From: Lachnospiraceae bacterium UBA4292
GTDB taxonomy: Bacteria; Bacillota; Clostridia; Lachnospirales; Lachnospiraceae
Assembly (NCBI GenBank): GCA_002395865.1
Contig: DGVE01000197.1
Location: 1 to 13,876 of the forward strand
DNA: 13,876 nucleotides
Reading direction: 5' to 3'
Below are positions 13,600 to 13,876 of the stretch, in pieces. The notes beneath the pieces are model-generated. The model searched no databases, had not been told where the DNA came from, and was given only the letters and a program-made list of their open reading frames with translations. The position numbers and the translations under genes were made by a program. Each line of letters begins with the position of its first letter. Position 1 is the first letter of the stretch.

Positions 13600-13876
13600 A
13601 TGGCCAAGAAAAAAGCCGAAGAAAAAATAAATCTGGATTCGATCCTGTTCAAGTGCCGAGATATTCTTCGCGCGGCGCGGAACTCCGGTTCGTTCTTTGA
13701 AAAGCGTGACATGATGCTCACGCTGGTGTTCTTGCGCTTTATTGGAGAGAAATTCGAAGACGGTGTTGAGAATTTGCGTAAGGAACTACTGTCCCAGGGC
13801 CTCAATCCAGATGATGAGGAGATTTTCAAAGCGTTTTTTGATGACGCAACCTTTACCGATGGCACGTATAACCTGC
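13600..13876 (+). CDS. hsdM: Type I restriction-modification methylase subunit HsdM, N-terminus (partial)
   Basis: The first 92 residues are visible and the gene runs off the window. The motifs FFEKRDMMLTLVFLRFIGEKFED and FTDGTYNL are hallmarks of the N-terminal helical domain (HsdM_N) of type I DNA adenine methyltransferases, before the catalytic NPPY domain, which is not in view. ATG 13600 is preceded by AGAGAGG (13584-13590) with a 9-base spacer. The subunit would methylate host DNA with HsdS and take part in restriction with HsdR, both expected downstream. The upstream Xre-type gene probably controlled this operon. Location beside guaA in AT-rich DNA suggests a mobile defence island. Confidence 0.9.
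   Translation, partial: MAKKKAEEKINLDSILFKCRDILRAARNSGSFFEKRDMMLTLVFLRFIGEKFEDGVENLRKELLSQGLNPDDEEIFKAFFDDATFTDGTYNL

Noticed and set aside
1..13876. CRISPR array, tRNA or rRNA genes, insertion sequence.
   Set aside because: No regularly spaced repeats, no cloverleaf-like sequence, no rRNA-like segment and no transposase were seen on either strand.

Overview
The window looks like a piece of a Firmicutes (Clostridia) chromosome, most likely Lachnospiraceae. This rests on strong AGGAGG-type ribosome sites, sigma-A-like promoters, moderate GC content and the protein families present (DUF2804, Pr6Pr, a BspA-like LRR protein, a free-standing GMP synthetase ATP-pyrophosphatase subunit). Every gene I can support is on the + strand. 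The family assignment is by recognition only; no search was run.

Region 1 (1-8058) is one tightly packed run of genes: the end of a DUF2804 protein, a Pr6Pr-type membrane protein, a membrane protein whose tail resembles the ribosomal protein L7/L12 C-terminal domain, an unrecognised 285-residue protein, a tRNA-dihydrouridine synthase, a 1058-residue leucine-rich-repeat protein without a signal peptide, an aldo/keto reductase with two four-cysteine clusters, and a 49-residue ORF. The last four are joined by zero-gap or ATGA-overlap junctions, which implies translational coupling.

Region 2 (8059-8997) begins with a near-consensus promoter (TTGACA, 17 bases, TATATT). A roughly 130-base leader follows, with two hairpins and a possible pseudoknot next to the ribosome site. 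It precedes a TTG-started, TerB-like helical protein, a strong terminator, and then directly the ribosome site of a 73-residue acidic protein.

Region 3 (8988-11851) is a three-gene cluster with its own likely promoter: an internally duplicated DUF1538 membrane protein, a tandem P-II-like signalling protein, and a papain-fold cysteine-protease-like protein overlapping the P-II gene by 8 bases. A membrane transporter-like protein paired with a nucleotide- or metabolite-sensing P-II protein suggests a regulated transport module. The protease-like partner is the least expected member.

Region 4 (11851-12972) is a long terminator-like hairpin enclosed by a perfect 9-bp inverted repeat, followed by the ATP-pyrophosphatase/dimerisation half of GMP synthetase without the usual N-terminal glutamine amidotransferase domain.

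Region 5 (12973-13876) starts at the guaA stop codon. It is visibly AT-richer and carries tandem ATGACAACA repeats, a strong terminator, an orphan minus-strand terminator, an excellent promoter, a Xre-type repressor gene broken by a one-base frameshift, and the start of hsdM of a type I restriction-modification system. The 3' end of guaA is a known integration hotspot, so this is probably the edge of a genomic island.
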